The notes under the pieces are model-generated. The model saw only the letters and a list, made by a program, of their open reading frames with translations, was not told the origin of the DNA and made no database searches. 49,253 nucleotides of DNA, from the NCBI GenBank assembly GCA_015231885.1, contig JADGAT010000034.1:1-49253 (forward strand), given 5' to 3'. Shown in pieces: positions 8,879 through 17,950 of this stretch. The position numbers and the translations under genes were made by a program. The first letter of the stretch is position 1; each line of letters opens with the position of its first letter. The stretch comes from SAR324 cluster bacterium (GTDB taxonomy: Bacteria > SAR324 > NAC60-12).

Positions 8879-8980
8879 TTAGGAATGAGGATAAAATAAC
8901 TTGCCTATCTTCAATCCTCCTTCCCCCCCTTTGCTAAAGAAGGAATTGTTGTTGGAAGTTATTTTCTCCTCACCCCTTAA
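8879..8980. repeat. Shortened palindromic repeat, copy D
   Basis: Arms 8887-8902 and 8956-8971 are inverted copies with one mismatch in 16. Shorter inner pairing continues around the C-rich run at 8924-8931. The ends (TTAGGA... and ...CCCCTTAA, with AAATAACTT/AAGTTATTT) match the ends of copies A-C. The internal CATACT-type apex is absent, so this looks like an internally deleted member of the family. It lies just upstream of the YciI-like gene, whose ribosome-binding site follows within 10 bases. Confidence 0.65.
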
Positions 8981-8997
8981 AACAATTAAGGATGATT

Positions 8998-9297
8998 ATG
9001 TATATCTATGTTGTCACTGTCACTTATAAGGTTCCAATAGCACAAATAATGGAAGCAGCTCCTGCACATCGAGAGTATCTGCAAAGTTTTTACGACGACC
9101 AAACCATTTTATTTTCAGGAATCCAATGTACAAAAACAGGAGGTGTGATTGTCATGAGGTCTGACAATGACACTCGGGTCCAGGAACTGATTGATAAAGA
9201 CCCTTTTTATACACTGGGACTTGCCAGCTATGATTGGGTCTCTTTTGAAGCCCGAAAGGCACAACCCTATATCGAGGAGTGGATCCATGGTAAATAA
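8998..9297 (+). CDS. YciI-like (YCII domain) protein
   Basis: The 99 aa protein has the YCII ferredoxin-like fold pattern: an N-terminal beta strand (MYIYVVTVTYKVP), PAHREYLQSFYDD with the conserved His, GGVIVMRSDN, and a DPFYTLGLASYDWVSF segment. Family members are small dimeric enzymes or binding proteins, and no substrate is known for most. The ATG at 8998 is chosen because TAAGGA lies 6 bases upstream; the ATG two codons earlier sits on top of that site. Its end overlaps the SprT-like gene by 11 bases. Confidence 0.8.
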   Translation: MYIYVVTVTYKVPIAQIMEAAPAHREYLQSFYDDQTILFSGIQCTKTGGVIVMRSDNDTRVQELIDKDPFYTLGLASYDWVSFEARKAQPYIEEWIHGK

Positions 9298-9787
9298 CAA
9301 AGGACTCAATCCATCTGCCCGTAATCAAGATAACAAAGGACGTCTACAACCCTGCCTGGAAACTAAACAGGATACCGTACTGCAAGAAGCTCATTGTTTA
9401 ATGGAAAAATATGGGTTGATTGAGAAAGGATGGAAATTCCGATTTGACAATGCAAAAATACGAGCAGGGCAATGTCGATATGACAAAAAAGAAATTTCTA
9501 TTTCAAAAAATTTAGCAAATCAGGCTCCTGCTTCTGAAATCACGGACACGCTGCTCCATGAAATTGCACATGCATTGGTTGGAAAACGAGGACATCATCA
9601 TGAGTGGAAAAGGACTGCAATTTCCATTGGCTGTAATGGAAATAGATGCCATTCGCTGCAATTTACCCAACCGAAGTATATACAGCAATGTGAAAAAGGA
9701 TGCTGGGAGCGACAAGTGCATCGTCGACAAAAAAATTTGATATGCCGATTTTGCAGAAGCAAAGTGATTTATCATTTTAATGAATAA
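9287..9787 (+). CDS. SprT-like zinc metalloprotease-fold protein
   Basis: The 166 aa protein carries the zinc-binding HExxH motif as LLHEIAHALVG, with a further His-rich GHHHEWK at the expected distance for the third ligand. A C-terminal cysteine cluster (QCEKGCWE, then CRFCRSK) resembles the zinc-ribbon tail of SprT/Spartan-like proteins. The start at 9287 is preferred over upstream frames because GAGGAG lies seven bases before the ATG, inside the end of the YciI-like gene. The two genes are probably translationally coupled. The family includes proteases acting on DNA-protein crosslinks in eukaryotes; bacterial substrates are not established. Confidence 0.85.
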   Translation: MVNNKGLNPSARNQDNKGRLQPCLETKQDTVLQEAHCLMEKYGLIEKGWKFRFDNAKIRAGQCRYDKKEISISKNLANQAPASEITDTLLHEIAHALVGKRGHHHEWKRTAISIGCNGNRCHSLQFTQPKYIQQCEKGCWERQVHRRQKNLICRFCRSKVIYHFNE

Positions 9788-9795
9788 AACATCCA

Positions 9796-10065
9796 TCACT
9801 TTGTCCTAAACTCATCTTTCCTTTCAGATTTTTGCTTTTTACGCCTAAAGTCTTCCAAATCGACTATTTTATTCTTTCCTTCCTGCTCCTTGGAACGATT
9901 GGAAGACATGAACTGCTGTGTCAAGAAACCTTGTAATTGAGGAAACTGGTTCAGTATTATGGAAAGCACAATAACAATTCCATAGGTATAAGTAGGCTCT
10001 ATGGGCCACAACATGGCGGTGAAACATGTTGCCAGCATAATCAGGATGATTAGGCGAAATAGCAT
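9796..10065 (-). CDS. Small membrane protein, unknown function
   Basis: The 89 aa product has two hydrophobic segments (about 2-20, LFRLIILIMLATCFTAML, and 26-41, TYGIVIVLSIILNQF). A cytosolic tail follows, very rich in Lys, Arg and Glu (VDLEDFRRKKQKSERKDEF). The ATG has GGGGAAG at good spacing, which supports translation. No family is recognised. It is convergent with the SprT-like gene (8-base gap) and is followed upstream by palindromic repeat A. Confidence 0.6.
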   Translation of the reverse strand: MLFRLIILIMLATCFTAMLWPIEPTYTYGIVIVLSIILNQFPQLQGFLTQQFMSSNRSKEQEGKNKIVDLEDFRRKKQKSERKDEFRTK

Positions 10066-10129
10066 ATAATCTTCCCCATTAAAAAATACAGAAAATGTGT
10101 AGATATTAGAAATAACAAAAACGCTTCAG

Positions 10130-10295
10130 CTCAGGACTCGTACATAAATAACCTTTACAGATGACTTGTCTTTTTCCTCGTCTACGGTGTTGTCTTCAAA
10201 GGCACATACTCCAGTATGCACAATTGAAGACGCCTTGTAGCCAAGAAAAAATACTTCCTCATCTTTGCCAACGTTATTTCTGCACGAACCCTTAG
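10130..10295. repeat. Long palindromic repeat, copy A
   Basis: About 166 bp fill the space between the small membrane protein gene and lepA. The first and last 25 bases are inverted copies (19 of 25 identical), each with the pattern AAATAAC next to a CGT-rich end. The two halves keep pairing inward to a perfect apex, CATACT-CC-AGTATG, at 10205-10218. The minus strand shares GAGGAAAAAGACAAGT and ACAAGGCGTC with copies B and C. No reading frame or tRNA/rRNA pattern is seen inside. This is the clearest member of the family. Confidence 0.8.
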
Positions 10296-10311
10296 AATAA
10301 TTGGATAGTGG

Positions 10312-12111
10312 TTATTTTTCAAGTTTCAAGACCGCCATAAACGCTTCTTGAGGTACTTCCACAGTACCCAATCGTTTCATCCGTTTTTTTCCTTCCTTCT
10401 GTTTTTCTAATAATTTACGTTTCCTTGTGATATCGCCTCCGTAGCATTTGGCAGTGACATTTTTTCGTAAGGCTCCCAATGTTTCTCGGGCAATAATCTT
10501 TGACCCAATCGCTGCTTGAATCGCAATTTCATACATTTGCCGGGGAATCAATGTTTTCATTTTGGCTACCAGCTCTCTCCCACGATAATAGGAATTGACT
10601 TTAGGCACAATCAGAGAAAGTGCATCGACGGGTTGTCCATTGATCATCACATCCAGTTTGACCAAATTTCCTTTACGGTAATCAATCAGTTCATAGTCAA
10701 AAGAAGCATACCCTTTGGAAATCGATTTGAGTCGATCATAGAAATTGGCAACGATTTCATTCAGAGGAAACTCATAGGTGAGTAAAGTCCGATTTGGAGC
10801 AGGATATTCAACGCTGACTTGAATTCCACGTCGTTCCTGGCAAAGAGACATGAGGTTGCCAAGAAATTCTGGTGGTGTCATTATCTTACCTCGGATGAAT
10901 GGTTCTTGTATGAAATCAACTTCCATAGGAGGAGGTAATTGGGAAGGATTATCAATATTCAGAATTGTTCCATCGTTCAAATGAACCCGATAAATAACAG
11001 TGGGAGCTGTTGCGATAAGCTGTACTTTAAATTCTCGTTCCAGACGCTCTTGCGCAATTTCCATATGAAGCAAACCCAAAAAGCCGCAACGAAATCCGAA
11101 TCCCAGAGCAGCAGAAGTTTCTGGTTCATACGTAATGGAAGAATCGTTGAGGGCAAGTTTATGCAGTGCCTCTTTAAGATCTTCATACTGTTCATTATCA
11201 GTAGGATAGATGCCGCTAAATACCATGGATTTGGCTTCTGTATAGCCCGGTAAAGGCTCTTGAGCAGGATTGCCGCACAACGTAACCGTATCTCCAATTT
11301 TGGTGTGTCCAATTGTTTTGATAGAGGCACAGATATATCCCACTTCTCCTGTACTTAATTCTTTGCGGGCTTGCTGAAAAGGAGTGAAAATTCCCAATTC
11401 CGTCACTTCATACTCTTTGCCTGTTGCCATAAAGCGGATTTTTTCTCCTGTCCGAACAGAACCATCAATAACACGAACCATGACCACAATTCCTGTATAC
11501 GAGTCGAACCATGAATCAAAAATTAAAGCACGCAGCGGGCTCTCTGGATCACCATCTGGTGGGGGAACCAATTGAATAATTTGTTCCAGGATTTCGGAAA
11601 TTCCAATCTTTTCCTTGGCACTTGCATGAACGGCCATACTGGTATCCAGTCCGATAACATCTTCTATTTCCCGGCATACGCGTTCCGGATCAGCAGTAGG
11701 AAGATCAATCTTATTCAAAACAGGTAAAATTTCCAGGTCGTTTTCCAGTGCTAAATAGACATTAGCCAGTGTCTGTGCCTCCACTCCTTGTACGGCATCA
11801 ACAATCAACAAAGCGCCTTCACAGGCTGCCAAAGAACGGGACACTTCATAAGTAAAATCGACATGCCCTGGTGTATCAATAAGATTCAGTATATAATCAT
11901 GTCCATCTGTGGCATGATACGCCAATCTTGCAGATTGAGATTTGATAGTAATACCCCGTTCCCTTTCGATATCCATGCTGTCTAATAACTGCTCCTGAGA
12001 TTCTCTTTCACTCACTGCTCCTGTGAATTCCATGAGACGGTCTGCCAAAGTTGATTTGCCATGATCAATATGTGCAATAATTGAAAAATTCCTAATATAT
12101 TTCTGATCCAA
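10312..12111 (-). CDS. lepA: Elongation factor 4 (back-translocating GTPase LepA)
   Basis: LepA is a ribosome-associated translational GTPase with EF-G-like domains and a unique C-terminal domain. The G domain opens with [20 protein letters not shown] (P loop). It continues with ERGITIKSQ (G2), DTPGHVDF (G3) and NKIDLP (G4). The C-terminus has [20 protein letters not shown], diagnostic for LepA. The start is placed at a TTG (product LDQKYIRN, read as Met) because AAAGGAG lies seven bases upstream. The resulting 599 aa equals the usual LepA length, whereas longer readings add an unrelated N-terminus. The gene stands alone and is divergent from the WecA-like gene. Confidence 0.96.
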   Translation of the reverse strand: MDQKYIRNFSIIAHIDHGKSTLADRLMEFTGAVSERESQEQLLDSMDIERERGITIKSQSARLAYHATDGHDYILNLIDTPGHVDFTYEVSRSLAACEGALLIVDAVQGVEAQTLANVYLALENDLEILPVLNKIDLPTADPERVCREIEDVIGLDTSMAVHASAKEKIGISEILEQIIQLVPPPDGDPESPLRALIFDSWFDSYTGIVVMVRVIDGSVRTGEKIRFMATGKEYEVTELGIFTPFQQARKELSTGEVGYICASIKTIGHTKIGDTVTLCGNPAQEPLPGYTEAKSMVFSGIYPTDNEQYEDLKEALHKLALNDSSITYEPETSAALGFGFRCGFLGLLHMEIAQERLEREFKVQLIATAPTVIYRVHLNDGTILNIDNPSQLPPPMEVDFIQEPFIRGKIMTPPEFLGNLMSLCQERRGIQVSVEYPAPNRTLLTYEFPLNEIVANFYDRLKSISKGYASFDYELIDYRKGNLVKLDVMINGQPVDALSLIVPKVNSYYRGRELVAKMKTLIPRQMYEIAIQAAIGSKIIARETLGALRKNVTAKCYGGDITRKRKLLEKQKEGKKRMKRLGTVEVPQEAFMAVLKLEK

Positions 12112-12288
12112 TTTATATCTCCTTTTGTAAACTCGATCTTGTGATACTTCAAAGCCTATTATTACCATAATTACGTAAAAATGTTGATACAAACCCACGA
12201 ATCCTTATTATTCTTGTAAAAAATGAGATTAACCTACTGGTTTTAAAGGTTTTTCTTGAGTATTTTTTAAAAAAATTCTACATATTAC

Positions 12289-12315
12289 TCATCAACTTTG
12301 TACACACGTTGATGA
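12289..12315. promoter_or_regulatory. Inverted repeat between lepA and the WecA-like gene
   Basis: A perfect 8-bp inverted repeat, TCATCAAC and GTTGATGA, is separated by 11 bases. It lies about 30 bases before the WecA-like ATG in the divergent promoter region. It could be an operator or a small leader hairpin. No U-rich tail follows, so a terminator is unlikely. There is no functional evidence beyond position and symmetry. Confidence 0.35.
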
Positions 12316-12345
12316 CATGCTCCCCTCCTCATTGATACAAATAAT

Positions 12346-13875
12346 ATGAACACCTTCCTCTTTGTTTTTGTCATTGCCCTCCTGGTCAGCACTACATTCA
12401 TTCTATTCTTGCTTTATTCGGGATCAGGGCGTTTTTTTACAAAGCAGCAATCTTCTCTAAGGGACTCTCATATACAGAAAATTCCCCGCCTTGGTGGCGT
12501 GGGCATCACGTTGGGGTTTTTAGTGACAATCAGTTTAGCATACAGTCTAATTGGCCGTTTGCCGAACTCTCCAGAAAATCCGCTGTCTCTTGCATTGCAA
12601 GGACCATTAATTGTTTTTCTGATTGGAGGATTCGCTATCTTTCTTGTCGGACTTGCTGATGATCTATGGAATATACGAATTCGTTACAAATTACTTGGCC
12701 AAATCCTGGTTGCCGTTTTTGTCAGTTGGTTTGCCTTTAGTATAGAGAAAATAGACCTTCCTGTTTATGGAACACAGGAATTAGGTTTTCTTGGTTTTCC
12801 AATAACCGTGTTTTGGATTGTTGGTGTCATGAATGCCCTGAATTTGATTGACGGACTGGATGGTCTGGCAAGTGGGGTTTCCATGATCGCATTGGCAGGT
12901 TTACTCATCATTTCGGTCATACAGGTCAATGTAGTTATCATTGTATTTTCGCTGGCATTAATTGGGGCAATCCTTGGATTCTGGCTGTTCAACAGACATC
13001 CCGCCTCTATTTTTATGGGAGATTCCGGCAGTTTATTTTTGGGATATTGTTTATCAACCCTCTCTATCTGGGGAATGAGCAATACAGAAACCAATGCTGT
13101 GAATTTGCTTCCCATTGTTCTATTGGGTCTGCCCATTCTGGACACCCTTTTTTCATTTTTCCGACGTTATATCCAGGGCATTCCATTTTATTCTGCCGAC
13201 AGAGACCATATGCACCATCGACTATTAGCTAAAGGATACAGCATTCCTCAATCCGTTTTAGTGATGTACCTGATTGCTGCAGGATTCAGTCTGTTGGCTC
13301 TTGCTGTTTATTGGCAGCCAAGCTGGTATCTGGTGATGTGCCTAGCAGCAATATTACTGGGATACTTTTCTCTGCTCTTCATGGAATATAAAGAGATCAA
13401 GGCCCCTTTCAAAATGATGAAAGAAACGGCAATTTTAAAACGACAACGTTCTTTCGTAAATGCACTGTCTGAGCATATTGATGTGTTTTTTGAAAAAGAT
13501 ACTTCTTTGGAAGACTTGCTTAAAAGTTTTTCTTTTTGGGCATCCCAAATGAAAATTGTTTCTTATTCCATTGAAGCAGGAAAAAAGCTGAACTCCCACT
13601 ACCATGAACCGTTATCTGTTAAAAAATCAATTTCCCGTCAGTTGGTTTATGATAAAGCACAAATTAGAGTGACATTAAATTTTTATGCTGATGAACTGGA
13701 TGTGGATTCTGATGTGAAAGGAATGTTGATGGATCGAGTCATACAGGAGTTAATCAAAAATATCTGTCGATTTTCTGAAGATGAGACCGAAATTAAAAAT
13801 ACCATTTCTGCACCTTTACGTCGCAAAGAGACCACTGAACACATTGCAGTCCCTGATTCTCTGGATTATAACTGA
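12346..13875 (+). CDS. WecA/MraY-family undecaprenyl-phosphate sugar-1-phosphate transferase with C-terminal extension
   Basis: This polytopic membrane enzyme would link a HexNAc-1-phosphate from a UDP-sugar to undecaprenyl phosphate, starting O-antigen or similar glycans. Family motifs are GLADD (102-106), NALNLIDGLDGLASG (163-177), FMGDSGSLFLG (223-233) and DRDHMHHRLL (285-294). The His-rich loop favours the WecA/TagO branch over MraY. About ten hydrophobic segments extend to near residue 345. A soluble tail of about 165 aa, without recognised motifs, follows (KRQRSFVNALSEHID, then FYADELDVDSDVKGML). WecA proteins usually end near 360 aa, so the tail is extra. It is convergent with the thioesterase gene. 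Confidence 0.88.
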   Translation: MNTFLFVFVIALLVSTTFILFLLYSGSGRFFTKQQSSLRDSHIQKIPRLGGVGITLGFLVTISLAYSLIGRLPNSPENPLSLALQGPLIVFLIGGFAIFLVGLADDLWNIRIRYKLLGQILVAVFVSWFAFSIEKIDLPVYGTQELGFLGFPITVFWIVGVMNALNLIDGLDGLASGVSMIALAGLLIISVIQVNVVIIVFSLALIGAILGFWLFNRHPASIFMGDSGSLFLGYCLSTLSIWGMSNTETNAVNLLPIVLLGLPILDTLFSFFRRYIQGIPFYSADRDHMHHRLLAKGYSIPQSVLVMYLIAAGFSLLALAVYWQPSWYLVMCLAAILLGYFSLLFMEYKEIKAPFKMMKETAILKRQRSFVNALSEHIDVFFEKDTSLEDLLKSFSFWASQMKIVSYSIEAGKKLNSHYHEPLSVKKSISRQLVYDKAQIRVTLNFYADELDVDSDVKGMLMDRVIQELIKNICRFSEDETEIKNTISAPLRRKETTEHIAVPDSLDYN

Positions 13876-13895
13876 GATATTAGAAATGGTCATGA

Positions 13896-14345
13896 TCAAG
13901 GAATCACGGACGCCACATAAGATCCTCGAAATTCAACGGCCAATGTTTCTTCTTCATAGATCACACAATGTAAAGGAATTCGCCCCAATCCTTTTTTCTG
14001 AAGCATCTTTTGGAATTTTTGCAACATGGCATCATCTGGTTTTGGACAGATTGCCTGAAAATCGTCGGTAACTGGTTTGAGATAAGAAATTTTGCTTTCT
14101 TGAATAATAATATGGGCGTCTATTTCCATTTCCTTCAGGAGAATATAAACCATTCCCCATCCTGCTAATGTAACTAAACAGTTCAAACTGCCACCAAATG
14201 CGGTTTGCTTGTGATTGATGTTTTTATCCAGCGGTGCCCTCAATGTCAAACCCTGTTCATCATAAGTCTCTACTGAGAGTCCCATATGCCAGGTAAGTGG
14301 AATATCTCGATGAAAACGTTCTTCCAGTTCTTTTACTATATCCAT
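13896..14345 (-). CDS. Hotdog-fold thioesterase (YiiD C-terminal-domain type)
   Basis: The 149 aa protein matches the putative thioesterase domain found at the C-terminus of YiiD. Typical elements are the beta strand LTLRAPLDKNINHKQTAFGG, the following SLNCLVTLAGWGMVYILL helix, and IIQESKISYLKPVTDD. The HKQTAFGGS segment corresponds to the catalytic loop of hotdog thioesterases. No acetyltransferase domain is fused, unlike E. coli YiiD. The gene has no strong ribosome-binding site and lies 74 bases after adk on the same strand. The acyl substrate is unknown. Confidence 0.8.
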   Translation of the reverse strand: MDIVKELEERFHRDIPLTWHMGLSVETYDEQGLTLRAPLDKNINHKQTAFGGSLNCLVTLAGWGMVYILLKEMEIDAHIIIQESKISYLKPVTDDFQAICPKPDDAMLQKFQKMLQKKGLGRIPLHCVIYEEETLAVEFRGSYVASVIP

Positions 14346-14419
14346 AGTTTCAATTGAGTAAGTATGAGTATCACAGAAATTTGGTACTGCTTAGCGACAA
14401 AAACAAGATAGGATAATTG

Positions 14420-15061
14420 TCAGGAAACCGCAGCCTTGATGTTGGAATAGATGGAATCAATATCTCCTATTCCATCAACCGTTCGCAATTTCCCAGTGTC
14501 TTTATAGTAGTCGATGAGAGGCGCCGTTTGATTGTGATATGCATTTAAGCGCTCTCGCACTGTCTCTTCCGTATCGTCTTTTCGATGAATCAGGTCTTCA
14601 CCAGTCACATCATCTTTGCCTGGAACTTTGGGGGGGTTGAATTCAATGTGGTAGGTTCGTCCACTGGGCATATGAACCCGTCGACCAACAGCACGTTGAA
14701 TAAGGACTTCATCTTTGACAATCAAGCTGACCACGTAGTCAATCGTTTCATTGCGTTGTTTTAACATTTCATCCAACTTTTCTGCCTGAACGACTGTACG
14801 CGGAAATCCATCAAGGAGGTAACCTGCTTTGCAGTCATCTTCTTTGATACGGTCGCGAATGATACCAACTATGAGCTCATCGGCAACCAATTTACCAGAT
14901 TCCATTGCGGCTTTGGCTTGCAGGCCTACTTTTGTGCCGGCAGCAACAGCAGCTCTTAGCATATCTCCAGTAGAAAGTTGAACGATGTTTAGATCTTGTA
15001 CTAATTTTTGAGCCTGAGTCCCTTTACCAGAACTGGGAGGACCTAAGAAAATCAAACGCAT
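14420..15061 (-). CDS. adk: Adenylate kinase
   Basis: This enzyme interconverts ATP + AMP and 2 ADP. The 213 aa product has the P loop GPPSSGKGTQ (7-16) and the AMP-binding STGDMLRAAV. DGFPRTVVQAEKL and the long bacterial LID domain (GRRVHMPSGRTYHIEFNPPK) follow. The LID has no zinc-binding cysteines, so it is of the non-zinc type. The ATG at 15061 is preferred to the one five codons upstream because the upstream ATG overlaps the AAAGGA ribosome-binding site. The length equals the E. coli enzyme within one residue. It sits between proA and a thioesterase gene. Confidence 0.96.
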   Translation of the reverse strand: MRLIFLGPPSSGKGTQAQKLVQDLNIVQLSTGDMLRAAVAAGTKVGLQAKAAMESGKLVADELIVGIIRDRIKEDDCKAGYLLDGFPRTVVQAEKLDEMLKQRNETIDYVVSLIVKDEVLIQRAVGRRVHMPSGRTYHIEFNPPKVPGKDDVTGEDLIHRKDDTEETVRERLNAYHNQTAPLIDYYKDTGKLRTVDGIGDIDSIYSNIKAAVS

Positions 15062-15138
15062 AATGTTTCCTTTCATGAAGAGTGAAATAGATTAATCATC
15101 AGTTACATACCAAATTAAAATGCAATTATTTTCGAGAA

Positions 15139-16461
15139 TCAGGCTGTGTCAATCGTCTCATGCAAAAACTTTTTTCCTTCATAACGACCGACCCCCTGAC
15201 CTTGTCCATAGAGCTTAAATTTGTAAATCACCAGTCCATCCAGTCCAACAGGCCCCCTTGCATGTGTTTTGTTGGTACTGATACCAACTTCTGCACCAAA
15301 ACCATAACGAAAGCCATCTGCAAATCGTGTTGAGGCATTCCAGAAGGCACTTGCTGTATCCACCTGATTCATGAACCATTCGGCATTTTCTTGATTTTCC
15401 GTCACAATAGCATCCGTGTGCTTGGAACCATAGGAATTGATATGTGCGACAGCCTCTTCCAGAGAGGAAACCGATTTGATCGATAAAATCAAATCCGTAT
15501 ATTCAGTAGACCAGTCTTCTTCAACAGCATCCTTCAATTGTAGTGATGGACTATTTTTCATACGTTCCCTGGTGATTGGACAAACTTTTAATTCTACATG
15601 AGCATCTTGCAATTTAAGTAAAATTTGGGCAAGCAGCGTTTCTGGAATATTTTGATGTACCAGCAGTGTTTCCATCGCATTACAAACCGCAGGATACTGC
15701 AGCTTGGCATCCAAAACAATTTCTTCACATTTTTGAGGATCTGCTGACTCGTCCAGGTACACATGGCATATCCCATCAGCATGAGCCAATACCGGTGCTT
15801 TCGAATGAGCTTGAATATGCTGGACCAGCGCATTGCTGCCGCGAGGAATGATCAAGTCGATGTATTCGCTCATCTGCAAAACCTGTGAGACTTCGTCACG
15901 AGTGTTGAGCAGGTTGATAGCCTCCTCTGGCATGAAATCAAAGGACTCTAATGCCTCCCGAATGACTTCTGTCAGAACTTGGTTGGAATACTGCGCCTCG
16001 CTGCCACCTTTCAAGATGACAGCATTGCCTGACTTAATGGCCAGTGCTGAAATTTGAACAACCACTTCCGGTCGTGATTCAAAAATGATCAAGAGGACAC
16101 CAATAGGGCATGTGACCTGATAAAGATCCAATCCTTGATCCAATCGTATTGCTTGTTTTACTTTTCCCACTGGATCAGGCAATTGAGCAACACTCTCCAT
16201 ATTGAGTGCCATTTGTTCAATTTTTTCCTCATTCAGCAACAGGCGTTTGTATGCGGAAGAAGACAGTTTGCCTTGATCCACCATCATTTGTGCAGCCTCC
16301 TGATCTTTCTGATTTGCCTGGAGAATTTTTTTCACACTCTGCCGCAAATGGTTTGCCACAGTATACAAAACCTTATTCTTTTGCTCTGTTTGTAAATTGG
16401 CTAACTGAATAGAAGCACCACGTGCTGCTTTGGTCTGTTCTACTAAAAGATCGTCTGTCAT
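15139..16461 (-). CDS. proA: Gamma-glutamyl phosphate reductase
   Basis: ProA catalyses the NADPH-dependent reduction of gamma-glutamyl phosphate to the semialdehyde in proline synthesis. The aldehyde-dehydrogenase-fold product is about 440 aa. It has CPIGVLLIIFESRPEV near the cofactor site, ILKGGSEAQYSN, and YPAVCNAMETLL with the catalytic Cys. The C-terminal block NASTRFADGFRYGFGAEVGI is highly characteristic. The ATG at 16461 fits the family N-terminus (a TTG 11 codons upstream is also open), but no clear ribosome-binding site precedes either. proB is not adjacent. The gene lies 77 bases before adk. Confidence 0.95.
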   Translation of the reverse strand: MTDDLLVEQTKAARGASIQLANLQTEQKNKVLYTVANHLRQSVKKILQANQKDQEAAQMMVDQGKLSSSAYKRLLLNEEKIEQMALNMESVAQLPDPVGKVKQAIRLDQGLDLYQVTCPIGVLLIIFESRPEVVVQISALAIKSGNAVILKGGSEAQYSNQVLTEVIREALESFDFMPEEAINLLNTRDEVSQVLQMSEYIDLIIPRGSNALVQHIQAHSKAPVLAHADGICHVYLDESADPQKCEEIVLDAKLQYPAVCNAMETLLVHQNIPETLLAQILLKLQDAHVELKVCPITRERMKNSPSLQLKDAVEEDWSTEYTDLILSIKSVSSLEEAVAHINSYGSKHTDAIVTENQENAEWFMNQVDTASAFWNASTRFADGFRYGFGAEVGISTNKTHARGPVGLDGLVIYKFKLYGQGQGVGRYEGKKFLHETIDTA

Positions 16462-16586
16462 TAAAAATTGCCAAATGAATTGAGGGAGCTTCAATATACG
16501 TTAGAAAATTATGTCGTTATGCAGCATATTGACGTGATGATCAAGACAGTTTTGTTCAAGATCATGCGAAGAAGAATGATTTTTAG

Positions 16587-17948
16587 TCAGCCGAGGGTTC
16601 TGTATTCAAAAAAATCAGCGTCCAGATCGACAATACCAAAAACACGACCGGTTTGATGTATTTTCAAATGAAATAGATCATAACGGCGATCCAGCGCAAC
16701 AATTTCTAAATTTTCCTGCTTTTCCGCAATGCCTAAAGAAAAAAAGTAATCCCCTTGAACCAGGTTCATTGGAAGTGACATTTTAAAAATTACCACCGTT
16801 CCTGTTTGTGCTGGTTTAACAGAGGCTTCTTCAAACCATGAATTGCTGCCGTAAATTTCAACACCATCCAACCTTTTGACGGTTAAGCCATAGATGGGAA
16901 AATCAACCGTTTCATGAAAAAAAACTTTTGCATAGATATCCAGAGGCTCATTAGAAGTGATAACAACAGGGTCGAACTCATCCTGACAGGTTAGATAGTA
17001 ATCGAGAATCTCGGCTTTTTTTGTACCATAGCGATGTTCATGGTGATTATAAGATTTTCTTTGTGGACAGCAATCCCCAACAGGTTTTTCTGAGAGGAAT
17101 ATAGCCAAAGGTGTGCTTTCTGATTCAGCAGAAGCAGGTTCATACCCAATATGCGAGAATTCTTCTGTTTTTCCTTCTGATTTCTGAGTAGAGGAGGCAA
17201 GAGCTGATGGATCAGGGGTATTTACAAGTTCTACGTAGTGATTGACAATGTCTTTTGCGCTGCCCATATTGATCATTTTGCCTTCCTCCATCAGGATAGC
17301 AGAATCACAATGTCTTACAATGGCATTGGTATCATGGGTTACCAGAAAGATTGTCTTCCCTTCCTTACGGAATTGTTCAAATTTGCGGAAGCATTTTCGC
17401 TGAAACCGCACATCTCCAACGGCTAGAGCCTCATCCACAATCAAAATATCAGGATCCACATGAATCGCAGCAGAAAAGGCCAGACGGACATACATTCCCG
17501 AAGAATAAGTGCGTACGGGTTGCTCCACAAATTCTCCCAATTCTGAAAATTCAATAATGGAAGGCAACTTTTCTTCTATTTCTTCTTTGGAGAGTCCAGA
17601 GATAACGCCGCTTAAAATAACATTATCTCGTCCTGTAAAGTTGGGATTGAATCCAGCACCCAATTCGAGTAATGCTGAGATTCTACCATGAATTGCTACC
17701 GAACCCCCAGTTGGCTGTAACACACCTGCAATGATTTGGAGCAACGTAGACTTACCAGAGCCGTTTCGACCAATCAGACCATAGGTTTGCCCACTGGGAA
17801 TTTGAAAGGAAATATCCCGCAGTGCCCAAAATTCCTGGTGGTATTTTTTGTTGAATGGATGGAAAAACTCTAAAAATCGGAAACGGTTCGACGAAAAAAT
17901 TTTATATTTTTTCGAAACTTGATCAACAATGACTGCAGGAGTATCCAT
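16587..17948 (-). CDS. wzt: Polysaccharide ABC exporter ATPase with C-terminal carbohydrate-binding-type domain
   Basis: This is the ATPase of an O-antigen/capsule exporter, about 453 aa. The nucleotide-binding domain (about 1-240) has Walker A GRNGSGKST, the signature YSSGMYVRLAFS, Walker B DILIVDEALAVGD and the H loop LVTHD. The region from about 310 to the end is a beta-rich domain (VVITSNEPLDIYAKVFFHE, then GTVVIFKMSLPMNLVQGDYF). It matches the C-terminal domain of Wzt proteins that recognise the capped non-reducing end of the glycan. The ATG at 17948 is two bases after the stop of wzm; longer readings run back into wzm and are rejected. It likely works with wzm and a chain-terminating enzyme. 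Confidence 0.92.
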   Translation of the reverse strand: MDTPAVIVDQVSKKYKIFSSNRFRFLEFFHPFNKKYHQEFWALRDISFQIPSGQTYGLIGRNGSGKSTLLQIIAGVLQPTGGSVAIHGRISALLELGAGFNPNFTGRDNVILSGVISGLSKEEIEEKLPSIIEFSELGEFVEQPVRTYSSGMYVRLAFSAAIHVDPDILIVDEALAVGDVRFQRKCFRKFEQFRKEGKTIFLVTHDTNAIVRHCDSAILMEEGKMINMGSAKDIVNHYVELVNTPDPSALASSTQKSEGKTEEFSHIGYEPASAESESTPLAIFLSEKPVGDCCPQRKSYNHHEHRYGTKKAEILDYYLTCQDEFDPVVITSNEPLDIYAKVFFHETVDFPIYGLTVKRLDGVEIYGSNSWFEEASVKPAQTGTVVIFKMSLPMNLVQGDYFFSLGIAEKQENLEIVALDRRYDLFHLKIHQTGRVFGIVDLDADFFEYRTLG

Positions 17949-17950
17949 AA

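Noticed and set aside
7301..10295. CRISPR array
   Set aside because: The repeats are few, long, palindromic and scattered rather than short, identical and evenly spaced.
12112..12198. Extended LepA N-terminus of 29 residues
   Set aside because: No LepA has this extension; the TTG at 12111 has an AAAGGAG site and gives the usual 599 aa.
16500..16586. Terminator after wzt
   Set aside because: Only a 6-bp ATGATC/GATCAT pairing without a T-run is present.
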